Assembly (NCBI RefSeq): GCF_900107505.1
Contig: NZ_FNQH01000003.1
Span: 310,001-374,000, forward strand
From: Trichococcus collinsii
Lineage (GTDB): Bacteria; Bacillota; Bacilli; Lactobacillales; Aerococcaceae
Length of the DNA stretch: 64,000 nucleotides
Direction: 5' to 3'
Shown here: piece after piece, positions 1 through 7,830 of the stretch
How the letters are laid out: each line of letters begins with the position of its first letter
Numbering within the stretch: position 1 is the first letter of the stretch
Position numbers and translations under genes: made by a program
The notes under the pieces: model-generated
What the model was told of the DNA's origin: nothing
Databases searched by the model: none
What the model saw: the letters and a program-made list of their open reading frames with translations, nothing else

Positions 1-239
1 TCGAACTGAAAGGTGAAGAAGCAACACCTCCTGTCAGCCGGAAAGTCACATTGGCCGGAGATCGGGATTATCTTGAACTCGCGATTTACTTGGACCATTC
101 GTCGGTTGAAGTATTTGAGCGAAACGGTGAAGCGGTCATGACTGCAAACGTTTATCCGACCGAGGAAGCGACGGGCATTTCTTTTGAATGTAGCGGAAAA
201 GCTGTTTTTGAGGAAGCGACTTTCACGCCATTCGTCTAA
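1..239 (+). CDS. Sucrose-6-phosphate hydrolase / beta-fructosidase (GH32), C-terminal end only
   Basis: The reading frame is open from the window edge (first full codon at base 3) to a TAA at 237-239, giving about 78 residues. It contains the GH32 C-terminal beta-sandwich signature: a run ending LDHSSVEVFERNGE, followed by a strand-rich tail. The same landmark (VDTSSIEIFVNDGE) occurs in the complete GH32 gene at 40042-41532. The catalytic five-bladed propeller lies outside the window, so substrate cannot be read. A fructokinase follows 54 bp downstream on the same strand, which fits sucrose-6-phosphate cleavage to glucose-6-phosphate and fructose with the fructose then phosphorylated. A levanase or fructan hydrolase is the main alternative. 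Confidence 0.8.
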   Translation, partial: ELKGEEATPPVSRKVTLAGDRDYLELAIYLDHSSVEVFERNGEAVMTANVYPTEEATGISFECSGKAVFEEATFTPFV

Positions 240-293
240 TAGGAGTTGCAGTTAGGTGTGCCAGACAAATAGTTTAGGAATGAAGGAGACGTT

Positions 294-1247
294 ATGCGGA
301 GAGTTTATACGATTGGAGAGATACTGATTGATTTTTTCCCGAGTGAAATCGGCGTGCCCTTGAAAGAGGTCCAGAGTTTCACCAAGCAACCGGGAGGGGC
401 GCCGGCAAATGTAGCTGTGACGGTCAGCCGCCTGGGTGGAAATGCGAGCTTCATCGGCAAAGTTGGTCAGGATGCCTTCGGGGATTATCTGACAGATGTC
501 CTCAAACAGAACCAGGTCGACATCCGGCACCTGTACAGGACCGCTGAGGCAAACACGGCGTTGGCGTTTGTGTCGCTCAAGGAGAATGGGGAACGCGAAT
601 TCAGTTTCTACCGCAATCCCAGCGCGGATATGCTGTTGGACAAGGAAGAGCTGAATGAGCTTGTTTTCAGCGATGCAGACATCCTGCATTTTTGCTCGGT
701 CGATCTGATTGAAGCCCCAGTAAAGTATGCGCATCTTGCAGCTTTGGAAAAAATGAAGCAGGCAGGCGGGACGATCGTTTTTGACCCGAATGTCCGCTTG
801 AATCTTTGGCCGAATCCGGAAATGCTGAAACAGACGATCCAAGAATTCCTCCCGTATGCGGACATCCTGAAAATCAGCGATGATGAATTGGCTTTCATAA
901 CGGGCAAGGATTCAGAAGAAGCTGGGCTAGCGGCATTGCTGAAGACGGAGCCGAAACTGTTGATCTATACAAAAGGGAAAAACGGAGCGGACTTGTACTT
1001 CAAAGGCGATAAGGCCAGCGTTGAAGGGATCAGCGTCCAAACGGTTGATACGACAGGAGCAGGCGACTCGTTCATCGGTGCCTTCCTCTATCAGATCGCC
1101 GGCAAGGATGCTTGGGAAGACTGCAGTTTGGATGAAATCCGCGAGATGGGCACGTTCGCCAATCGTGTGGCAGCGTTGGTGACGACGCGACCAGGCGGCA
1201 TGCAATCCATCCCGACCATGCAGCAAGTGTTAGGATTAGAAGTATAA
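294..1247 (+). CDS. scrK: Fructokinase, PfkB family
   Basis: 317 residues, normal for a PfkB-family sugar kinase. Near the N terminus GGAPANVAV (about residues 34-42) is the sugar-binding signature. Near the C terminus DTTGAGDSFIGAFL is the ATP/anion-hole signature containing the catalytic Asp. The enzyme would phosphorylate cytosolic fructose to fructose-6-phosphate. It lies directly behind a GH32 hydrolase, so fructose released from sucrose-6-phosphate is the obvious substrate; 2-keto-3-deoxygluconate kinase is a less likely reading of the same family. The ATG at 294 is preceded by GAAGGAG at suitable spacing. Hairpin repeats and a strong terminator follow. Confidence 0.85.
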   Translation: MRRVYTIGEILIDFFPSEIGVPLKEVQSFTKQPGGAPANVAVTVSRLGGNASFIGKVGQDAFGDYLTDVLKQNQVDIRHLYRTAEANTALAFVSLKENGEREFSFYRNPSADMLLDKEELNELVFSDADILHFCSVDLIEAPVKYAHLAALEKMKQAGGTIVFDPNVRLNLWPNPEMLKQTIQEFLPYADILKISDDELAFITGKDSEEAGLAALLKTEPKLLIYTKGKNGADLYFKGDKASVEGISVQTVDTTGAGDSFIGAFLYQIAGKDAWEDCSLDEIREMGTFANRVAALVTTRPGGMQSIPTMQQVLGLEV

Positions 1248-1280
1248 TAAATGCAGCACTGAATTTATGCTCAGAAATAA

Positions 1281-1410
1281 CCTGCAAAAACCATGTTAGC
1301 GGGGAAATCAGTTCGAATAACAGTCAGAAAACCCGCCAAAAACTGACTTGATGGGGAAATTGTCCACAGTAACCTCAATATTCCCCATCAAAATCACCTT
1401 CACGGGGAAT
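1281..1410. repeat. Three copies of a roughly 30-bp hairpin repeat
   Basis: Three imperfect units occupy 1281-1308, 1331-1360 and 1381-1410. The unit pattern is CCCGCCAAAA, a short centre, then TTTGGCGGGGAAA, so each unit can fold on itself; the units here are more decayed than copies at 41651-41782 and 56226-56361. They fill the space between scrK and the terminator and contain no reading frame. Confidence 0.6.
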
Positions 1411-1461
1411 CTCGAGACGAACTCGAACCCAAAAACAAACAATTAGACACTCAGATCATCA

Positions 1462-1513
1462 AACCACAAGAAACCGGGTTGCCTCTTTTGAGGCAACCCG
1501 GTTTCTTGTGGTT
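1462..1513. terminator. Bidirectional terminator between scrK and ftsH
   Basis: A perfect 24-bp stem (1462-1485 with 1490-1513) around a TTTT loop separates the two convergent genes. The T-rich and A-rich inner stretches would serve transcripts from both sides, although no long U-run follows the stem on either strand. Confidence 0.75.
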
Positions 1514-1531
1514 GAGTATCAGTTGAAGACA

Positions 1532-3409
1532 TTATTCCCCTAATATCTTCATGAACTCCGCACCGGTGATGGTCTCTTCGACCAGCAGGTGGTGGGACAG
1601 CTCATGCAGCTTCTCGCTGTTTTCGTTCAATATGGCAATGGCTTTTTCGTGGGCCTGCTTGATGATGTCCAGCACTTCGCGGTCAACCTGCTCGGCCATC
1701 CCGGCGGACACATTCATGGAAGTGTCGCCGCCCAAATATTTGTTGGTCTGGGTTTCAATCTGCATCATGTCGAACGTGTCGCTCATCCCGTAGCGCGTGA
1801 TCATGGCGCGCGCCATCCGGGTCATCTGCTCGATATCGTTCGAGGCCCCGGTCGTGATGCTCCCGAAGACGATCTCTTCTGCGGCGCGACCGCCTGCCAG
1901 CGTCACGATTTTATTGAACAATTCCTGTTTCGTCATCAGCGATTTTTCGCCTTCCTCGATCTGCATCGTGTAGCCCAAAGCACCGGAAGTACGCGGAATG
2001 ATTGTGATCTTGTGGACCGGCGCAGATTCCGTCTGTTTGGCCGCTACCAGCGCATGGCCGATTTCATGGTAAGAAACGATTTCCTTTTCTTTCGGAGAAA
2101 TGACCGCATTTTTGCGTTGGTAACCGGCGATGACGGTTTCCACTGATTCTTCCAAATCACTTTGGGTGACGGCGTTGCGGCCCTCACGGACTGCCCTCAG
2201 GCCACCCTCGTTGATGATGTTCGCCAATTCGGCACCGGAAGCACCGGATGTGGCGCGGGCAATCGTATTGTAATTGATGGAAGGATCCATCTTGTAGTTC
2301 GTTGCATGCACTTTCAGGATGGCTTCGCGTCCTGCCAAGTCCGGCAGTTCAACCGGTACGCGACGGTCAAAACGACCCGGGCGCAGTAGGGCAGCATCAA
2401 GGGATTCCGGACGGTTGGTGGCGGCCAGGAGGATGATGCCTTTATTGGCTTCAAAACCGTCCATTTCCGCCAGCAGTTGGTTCAAGGTCTGCTCACGCTC
2501 ATCGTTACCCCCGCCGAAGCTGCCGTTATCGCGTTTCTTACCAATCGTATCGATTTCATCGATGAAGACGATACAGGGGGCTTTCTCGTTGGCTTCCTTG
2601 AAAAGGTCGCGGACTTTGGCAGCACCGCGTCCGACGAACATTTCGACGAATTCGGAACCGGATATGCTGAAGAACGGCACATCGGCTTCGCCTGCGACAG
2701 CTCGGGCCAACAAGGTTTTGCCGGTTCCGGGAGGTCCGACCAGCAGGATACCTTTCGGATTCTTGGCACCGATATCTTGGTATTTTTTCGGTTGATGCAG
2801 GTAATCGACGACTTCGCTAAGCGCTTCTTTGGCTTCGTCCTGTCCGGCGACATCCTTGAATGTTTTCGAATCGCCTGCCTTCACATAGACTTTGGCATTC
2901 GATTTTCCGAATGACAATGCGCCACCGGCACCGCCACCGCCCATCCGTTTCGCCATCTGTTTCCCTAACAGGCTACCCAATCCCCAGAACAGCAGGAGCG
3001 GTAAGACCCAAGAAACCAAGATGGAAAGGATCGGAGAGGCCTCAGTCGGAATGTCCTTGCTGAAGGTCACATCGGCTTCCTCGAGACGGGTGACGAGTGT
3101 CGGATCATCGATCAGGCCGGTCATATAGACTTGTTTGTCGCCAGCGTCATCAGTTGCGACGAAGGTGATTTGGTTCTCTTCCAGTTTGACTTCGGATACT
3201 TCGCCCGTCGACACCTGGTTCAGGAACGTGCTATAAGTCACTTCCTCCACGCTTCGGTTCATGTAGCTAGGCAATACGAAATAGTTCAGGAACATCAGGG
3301 CGCTCAATGCCATCAACAAGTAATAGGCTGTCGTTCTGCGTTTATCGGGGTTTTCGTTGTTCAAATTCACATTCCATTTTCGATTGTTTTTATTTTTGTC
3401 ATCTGCCAT
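1532..3409 (-). CDS. ftsH: ATP-dependent zinc metalloprotease FtsH
   Basis: 625 residues of a membrane-bound AAA+ protease. Two membrane segments lie at about residues 29-48 and 125-145 with an extracytoplasmic domain between them. The Walker A motif GPPGTGKT is at residues 225-232, followed by Walker B (VFIDEID) and the second region of homology. The zinc-protease motif HEIGH is at residues 448-452. It degrades misfolded or regulatory membrane proteins as a hexamer. The gene is not beside tilS-hpt, where firmicute ftsH usually sits, and instead follows a MarR gene by 10 bp. It may therefore be a second, conditionally expressed FtsH; the rest of the genome would decide. Its ribosome site is rather far from the ATG (about 14 nt), suggesting coupling to the upstream gene. 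Confidence 0.95.
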   Translation of the reverse strand: MADDKNKNNRKWNVNLNNENPDKRRTTAYYLLMALSALMFLNYFVLPSYMNRSVEEVTYSTFLNQVSTGEVSEVKLEENQITFVATDDAGDKQVYMTGLIDDPTLVTRLEEADVTFSKDIPTEASPILSILVSWVLPLLLFWGLGSLLGKQMAKRMGGGGAGGALSFGKSNAKVYVKAGDSKTFKDVAGQDEAKEALSEVVDYLHQPKKYQDIGAKNPKGILLVGPPGTGKTLLARAVAGEADVPFFSISGSEFVEMFVGRGAAKVRDLFKEANEKAPCIVFIDEIDTIGKKRDNGSFGGGNDEREQTLNQLLAEMDGFEANKGIILLAATNRPESLDAALLRPGRFDRRVPVELPDLAGREAILKVHATNYKMDPSINYNTIARATSGASGAELANIINEGGLRAVREGRNAVTQSDLEESVETVIAGYQRKNAVISPKEKEIVSYHEIGHALVAAKQTESAPVHKITIIPRTSGALGYTMQIEEGEKSLMTKQELFNKIVTLAGGRAAEEIVFGSITTGASNDIEQMTRMARAMITRYGMSDTFDMMQIETQTNKYLGGDTSMNVSAGMAEQVDREVLDIIKQAHEKAIAILNENSEKLHELSHHLLVEETITGAEFMKILGE

Positions 3410-3419
3410 TTATGTCTGT

Positions 3420-3875
3420 TCAATCCTCTCGTTGTTGTTCGTTCATTTCCTCTATCAAAAGCTGCAGTTCCTTGATACCGACTGCGATTTTTTCAAGCCG
3501 TTCCTCGGACACGCCTTCCATCAGCAAGCAGTATTTGCTTTCGATATCTTGCTCCATTTTCTGAAGGATCGCTTGGCCGTTTGGAGTGAGTTTCAGCGTG
3601 ATGAAACGCTCGTCGTCCGCACGCCGTTCGCGTGTGAGATAGCCTTGCTGTTCCAGCTTTTTGCATATGGTGGAGACGTTGCCGTTGTTCATATCCATCA
3701 CTTTCGCCAAACGGTTGAGTGACAGATCTTCACTCAGCTTGATTTCCATCAAAATCCGCAATTGCAGCGGGGTGATGCAATAGTCTTTAGCGACCGGGCA
3801 CATCACGGTATCCTTGGAAACTTGGATGGTCCGCATTAGATCCCAGATTTCTTTTTTCAAAAAATCAATTTTCAT
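3420..3875 (-). CDS. MarR-family transcriptional regulator
   Basis: 151 residues with the winged-helix core of the MarR family: a helix-turn-helix around residues 52-75 (LNRLAKVMDMNNGNVS) and the wing signature RADDERFITLKLT. N- and C-terminal helices would form the dimer interface. It is the first gene of a two-gene transcript with ftsH (10-bp gap). The promoter just upstream carries a perfect 7-bp inverted repeat over its -10 box, the usual arrangement for autorepression by MarR proteins. Three cysteines or near-cysteine sites (Cys26, Cys33, Cys70 by rough count) could sense oxidation, but this is speculation. The ligand is unknown. Confidence 0.88.
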   Translation of the reverse strand: MKIDFLKKEIWDLMRTIQVSKDTVMCPVAKDYCITPLQLRILMEIKLSEDLSLNRLAKVMDMNNGNVSTICKKLEQQGYLTRERRADDERFITLKLTPNGQAILQKMEQDIESKYCLLMEGVSEERLEKIAVGIKELQLLIEEMNEQQRED

Positions 3876-3900
3876 GTTGAAATCCGCTCCTTTTCCGGAT

Positions 3901-3949
3901 AATAGTTGTGATGTAAAACTATTCTAAATCAAAACCATTATTTGTGCAA
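3901..3949 (-). promoter_or_regulatory. Promoter and probable MarR operator for marR-ftsH
   Basis: On the minus strand there is TTGCAC (complement of 3944-3949), a 17-nt spacer and TAGAAT (complement of 3921-3926). A perfect inverted repeat AATAGTT-N9-AACTATT covers 3901-3923, overlapping the -10 box and the start point. That position would block RNA polymerase, so autorepression by the MarR protein is the simplest reading. Confidence 0.65.
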
Positions 3950-4069
3950 GCGGTTCAACTTACTCTTAAACAAATCCTAAAGATTCACCCCCAACCGGAA
4001 TGATGTGAACCTACTATAGAGCGCGGGTGTGAAGAAATCGTGAAGATGACTGAAATAATTTCATAAGAA

Positions 4070-4315
4070 ATGTTTGCGGCGTGCGCCGCTCTCTGGAGGA
4101 GCGCGACGGCCGGACGGGGATTCAGCTCCGGCGAGAGCGCACTCGTCGGAGGAGCGCTCAAAAAAATTGTCTCTCCTTCGGGGAAGACCGTTTCCCCGGA
4201 GGAAATCATTCAGAATGCGGGACGAACTGCGGCGAAGCCTGCGTTCACCGGAGGAAAAAAACGCACGCAAGCGATTCAGCGGGGCAGCCCCCGCGCGCTT
4301 GCGTGCGACAAAATA
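4070..4315. repeat. GC-rich intergenic element between marR and patB
   Basis: The 440-bp gap 3876-4316 has no credible gene. Bases 4070-4315 are much richer in GC than the neighbours and full of short inverted motifs such as CTCCGG and CCGGAG. Bases about 4227-4255 are the reverse complement of a segment at about 27870-27898 (core CGAACGCAGGCTTCGCCG with one mismatch region), so this is a dispersed element. Several frames are open by chance because of base composition. Confidence 0.5.
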
Positions 4316-4316
4316 T

Positions 4317-5486
4317 TCATTCTGTGTAATTCTTGTAGAAGCATCGGAATTTATGGAGAGCTTCACCAAGGAAACTACGGCTGGTAGCGCAGTTCAAGCG
4401 CACGTAGTTTTCGTAGTCCGCCACAAAACGGCTGCCGGTTTCGATGAGGACGCCAGTTTCTTGTGCCAATTCCAGGACGAAGGGATCAATATCGGTGACT
4501 TTGTTCAAACGGATCCAGACCAGAAAGCCTGATTCAGGGCGCATCCATTCCAAATTCAAACCGTCCAACTGTTCCTCCATAAGAGCCATATTTCCCTTGA
4601 GATAGACGAGCAGGTTGGTATGCCAATCGCCGCCGTGCCCATAGACAGCAGAGATGAAAGCCATGCCGGCGCGGTTGATGGTGATGTGGAAGCGGACCAG
4701 TTCGCGCTGATAAGCTTGCCGCAACTCGGGATTCCGGATGATTACATAGGAGGCTGTCAATCCAGACAAGTTGAAGGTTTTGTTCGGCGAACTGCAGACG
4801 ATAATGTCTTCGTATTCATCCATGAATGAAATCAGCGAAACGAACGGTTTCTCCGAAAGATTCAGTTCGCCATGAATTTCGTCGGACAGGATTGTGACGC
4901 TGTGCTTTTTGCAAAGTTGGACGATTTCTTGCAGCTCTTCGTATGACCAGATCCGGCCGGAAGGGTTGTGCGGGTTGCAGAAGAGCAGCGTCCCGACATT
5001 CTGAGCCACGATTTCCTTTTCCATCCGTTCCATATCGACCCGGTAGGCGCCATCCACCTCAAGCAACGGCACGGTCACCATCCCGCCGAAATTCATCGCG
5101 ATATCCTTGAAGACGCCGTAGACCGGCGTCAGGAACATGATCGGCTGGCCTTTGCTGACAAGGTCGGCCGCGAAATGCATGGAAGCGATGGTCCCGTTCG
5201 CTGGAACGATCCATTCTTTTTTGATCGGTGTCTCCAGTTTAGTCTTGTACCAGGATTGGATATTGTCATAAAAGCTGTCCAGCACATCAAAATAACCGAA
5301 ATCCCCGGCTTCGATGAACGAGTGGAAAGCCTGCAGCACCAACTCATCCTGACGGAAATCCATATCGGCGATGAAAAGGGGATAAATGTCCTCCCGCGAT
5401 GTTTGGAAACGACGCTGGATGTAATCCTTATCCCATTTCTTCGATCCGTTCCCTCGCCTGTCCAATGGGGTATCAAATGTACGCAA
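4317..5486 (-). CDS. patB: PLP-dependent C-S beta-lyase / aminotransferase, MalY/PatB family
   Basis: 389 residues from a TTG start at 5486, which has AGAGAGGA about 6 nt upstream; the frame is open further upstream but that part lies over the promoter and is not protein-like. The protein begins RTFDTPLDRRGNGSKKWD, typical of the MalY/PatB group (about 390 residues). It has the substrate-handling FCNPHNPSGRIW motif and the SSPNKTFNLSG segment with the PLP-binding lysine. It would cleave cystathionine or cysteine to pyruvate, ammonia and a thiol in the cytosol. Divergent from ogt; a palindromic operator overlaps its promoter, so regulation by an unlinked repressor is likely. Confidence 0.85.
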   Translation of the reverse strand: MRTFDTPLDRRGNGSKKWDKDYIQRRFQTSREDIYPLFIADMDFRQDELVLQAFHSFIEAGDFGYFDVLDSFYDNIQSWYKTKLETPIKKEWIVPANGTIASMHFAADLVSKGQPIMFLTPVYGVFKDIAMNFGGMVTVPLLEVDGAYRVDMERMEKEIVAQNVGTLLFCNPHNPSGRIWSYEELQEIVQLCKKHSVTILSDEIHGELNLSEKPFVSLISFMDEYEDIIVCSSPNKTFNLSGLTASYVIIRNPELRQAYQRELVRFHITINRAGMAFISAVYGHGGDWHTNLLVYLKGNMALMEEQLDGLNLEWMRPESGFLVWIRLNKVTDIDPFVLELAQETGVLIETGSRFVADYENYVRLNCATSRSFLGEALHKFRCFYKNYTE

Positions 5487-5528
5487 TAGAATCCTCTCTT
5501 TTCTGTATATGTTGGGATTGCCTGTGTT

Positions 5529-5566
5529 AACAACACCAGTATACGGTGTTGTTGGAGGAGTGACAA
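5529..5566 (-). promoter_or_regulatory. patB promoter with palindromic operator, shared with ogt
   Basis: Minus strand: TTGTCA (complement of 5561-5566), 17-nt spacer, TATACT (complement of 5538-5543). A perfect inverted repeat AACAACACC-N7-GGTGTTGTT lies at 5529-5553 and covers the -10 box. On the plus strand TTGCCT (5518-5523) and TATACG (5540-5545) spaced by 16 nt could serve ogt, so one repressor could control both directions. Confidence 0.65.
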
Positions 5567-5652
5567 ATAGAGAATGCTTCCTGTTGCTGCCACCGCTGTG
5601 TATAATGGAGCAGAGAGAGTGTATGATTACGAAAAAAGGACTGATGATCAGT

Positions 5653-6177
5653 ATGAAAGCATATAAATATATCCAAACACCGCTCGGGAAGTACTTGTTG
5701 GCTGAAAATGGCAAGGGCATTACGTTTCTGGAGCATGTTGCATTGGAATTGGATCCGCACATCGAAAAGGAAATAGCGGCTGGAGAAATGATTGAGGCGG
5801 ATACGCCCTTGTTGCTGGAAGGCGAGCGTCAGCTGCAGGAGTTCTTCCGCGGTGAACGTCAGGAGTTCGATTTGCCGTTGGATGCAGCTGGGACGCCTTT
5901 CCAATTGAAAGTGTGGGAAGCCTTGCGCCAAATCCCTTACGGTGAGACGCGAAGCTACAAGGATATAGCTATCGCTGTCGAAAATCCAAAAGGCGTGCGC
6001 GCGATTGGCATGGCCAACAACCGCAACCCGATATCGATCATCACCCCTTGCCACCGTGTCATCGGCACGAACGGGAAACTGGTGGGGTATGCCGGCGGGT
6101 TGCATTTGAAGGAATATTTGCTGAATCATGAGACAAAAGTTGCAATCGAAAACAGCTCGCCCCAAACGGATATCTGA
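5653..6177 (+). CDS. ogt: Methylated-DNA--protein-cysteine methyltransferase
   Basis: 174 residues. The C-terminal alkyltransferase domain contains the acceptor-cysteine motif PCHRV (Cys133 in this numbering), the winged-helix DNA-binding segment IPYGETRSYKDIA, and the GYAGGLHLKEYLL tail. It repairs O6-alkylguanine by irreversible transfer of the alkyl group to the cysteine. In-frame ATG codons at 5623 and 5644 are also possible starts; 5653 fits the N-terminal strand (KAYKYIQTPLGKYLL) seen in the family, with AAAAGGA upstream. A terminator follows at 6331. Confidence 0.9.
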   Translation: MKAYKYIQTPLGKYLLAENGKGITFLEHVALELDPHIEKEIAAGEMIEADTPLLLEGERQLQEFFRGERQEFDLPLDAAGTPFQLKVWEALRQIPYGETRSYKDIAIAVENPKGVRAIGMANNRNPISIITPCHRVIGTNGKLVGYAGGLHLKEYLLNHETKVAIENSSPQTDI

Positions 6178-6330
6178 ATCGTCGGGAGAAGGGATTCTCA
6201 ATTATGATGGCTATTCTCAATAAGAGGATGATAAATGGGTATCCATGCTGTCGTAAAGGCAAAGGGGAAACGTTGCTATATAGTAGTAAATTGAAATGAT
6301 ATACAACAGAAAATAATCGGGAAATTCAGA

Positions 6331-6366
6331 AAAGAGCCAGGAACCTATTGTTCCCGGCTCTTTTTG
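6331..6366 (+). terminator. Terminator downstream of ogt
   Basis: AAAGAGCC and GGAAC pair with GTTCC and GGCTCTTTTT around a five-base loop, ending in a U-run. Typical intrinsic terminator. Confidence 0.8.
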
Positions 6367-6467
6367 CTTTGTGGAAATGTATATAATGTCTGATTCGAGT
6401 CAGGGGAAATTGATGCTTAACCGCGCAAAAAATCAGATATTTAATACCAATGATTGTAATCGTTATC

Positions 6468-6536
6468 ATCATAAGTTAAACCTATGATTTGGATAAAAAT
6501 GATTGATTGGATATTTGGTTAACCAGAATTTATACT
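6468..6536 (+). promoter_or_regulatory. Promoter of the prpF-citM operon with a LysR-type box
   Basis: The gap 6178-6664 (487 bp) holds the ogt terminator and this promoter; I see no gene. TTGGAT (6507-6512) and TATACT (6531-6536) are spaced by 18 nt, predicting a start near 6543. An inverted repeat ATCATA-N9-TATGAT lies at 6468-6488, centred about 65 bp before that start, the classical LysR activation position. The same sequence (ATCATAAGTT, N5, TATGAT) recurs at 10134-10154 in the lysR-acnA gap. Confidence 0.65.
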
Positions 6537-6664
6537 TCAGATATCAAGTTGAGTAATGAGCAATCAATAGAACTGCAGTCTATAGGAACTTGTTACTCAG
6601 AGGATTCAACTGGATAACCACAAATCCGTGGATATTTGAAAACGTAAACATTTGGAGGGACGAC

Positions 6665-7801
6665 ATGCTAAAAGAACTACAATGCAGCATCTTTCGTGGC
6701 GGCACGAGCAAAGGTGCATTCGTAATGGAAGAAGATTTACCGGAAAATAAAGAGGAACGTGACCAGATCCTGCTAAAAATCATGGGCAGCCCTGATCAAC
6801 GCCAAATTGATGGTCTGGGTGGGGCAGTCTCCACGACCAGCAAAGTCGCCATCATTTCAAAAGAAACAACTGAAAATTGGGACATCAACTATACTTTTGC
6901 GCAAGTCCAGATCGATAAGCCTTTTGTTTCCTATGCAGGAAACTGCGGGAACATCTCATCTGCTGTTGGGGTTTTCGCACTTGAAAATGCGCTGGTGGAA
7001 ATTAGCGCGCCGATCACGACCGTCAGAGTATATAATACAAACACAAAGAAAATTATTCACGAACATATTCCTACACCTAACGGAGAGATCACCTATGATG
7101 GCGACTTCAGTATTTCCGGCGTTCCCGGAACTGGCTCGAAGATCGAATTGGAATTTTTGAATCCGGAAGGTTCCTTCACCGGCAAACTGTTGCCGACAGG
7201 ACAACCGAAAGATCTGCTGAACATCGAGAACTACGGCATTGTTGAAGTATCGATCGTCGATGCGGCAAACCCTTTGGTATATGTGCGAGCGGGAGATATC
7301 GGCTTTATCGGATCCGAAACAGCAGCCGTGATCGATGCTGATCCAGCGAATCTTGAACTGTTGGAAAAAATCAGGGGTACAGCAGCCGTCAAAATGGGCT
7401 TGGCCGATAAGTGGCAAGAAGCCGCTACAGTAACGCCGGGAGTACCCAAAATGACGATCATATCATCGACACAGGATTACATTACGGATAGCGGCAAAGA
7501 AATAAACGCATCCGAATATGATCTTTCCATCCGAATGATGAGCATGCAAAAAGCCCACAAAACCATCGCTTTGACAGGAGCTTTGTGTACAGCAGCAGCT
7601 TGTGCGATTCCGGGCACCATCCCGAATGAAGTGCTGGGGAACGAAAATGTGAAGAATGAGATTGTACTTGGGCACAGCGATGGCCTCATTTCAGTAGCCA
7701 TGAAGTACAAAAATGAAGATGGAACGATAAAAATCGAATCTGTATCAAGCCACCGGACCGCAAGAAAAATCATGGTCGGTAAAGTCTTCTATAAAGGATA
7801 G
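6665..7801 (+). CDS. PrpF-family isomerase (aconitate/2-methylaconitate type)
   Basis: 378 residues from the ATG at 6665, which has TGGAGGGA 6-7 nt upstream; the frame extends upstream to 6590 but that part covers the leader. The protein starts LQCSIFRGGTSKGAFV, the PrpF hallmark; the family adopts a diaminopimelate-epimerase fold with two pseudo-symmetric halves. A conserved cysteine lies in the AGNCGNISS segment. PrpF isomerises trans-aconitate-like substrates (2-methyl-trans-aconitate to the cis form); relatives include 4-oxalomesaconate tautomerase. No prpB, prpC or prpD is present here, and the neighbours are a citrate-type carrier and aconitase, so trans/cis-aconitate isomerisation is the most economical proposal. 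First gene of a two-gene operon with the carrier (29-bp gap). Confidence 0.8.
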   Translation: MLKELQCSIFRGGTSKGAFVMEEDLPENKEERDQILLKIMGSPDQRQIDGLGGAVSTTSKVAIISKETTENWDINYTFAQVQIDKPFVSYAGNCGNISSAVGVFALENALVEISAPITTVRVYNTNTKKIIHEHIPTPNGEITYDGDFSISGVPGTGSKIELEFLNPEGSFTGKLLPTGQPKDLLNIENYGIVEVSIVDAANPLVYVRAGDIGFIGSETAAVIDADPANLELLEKIRGTAAVKMGLADKWQEAATVTPGVPKMTIISSTQDYITDSGKEINASEYDLSIRMMSMQKAHKTIALTGALCTAAACAIPGTIPNEVLGNENVKNEIVLGHSDGLISVAMKYKNEDGTIKIESVSSHRTARKIMVGKVFYKG

Positions 7802-7830
7802 AAATAACACAAAGAATAGGAAGTGTTGAA

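Noticed and set aside
5487-5762. N-terminal extension of the patB-like protein (about 92 codons in frame)
   Set aside because: It runs over the promoter and palindrome and antisense to ogt; the TTG at 5486 has a good ribosome site and gives the normal family length.
6451-6470. Fur/Zur-like imperfect palindrome (TGAT and ATCA ends) upstream of the PrpF-like gene
   Set aside because: Only the outer four bases on each side pair, no metal-related gene is present, and the adjacent LysR box explains the site better.
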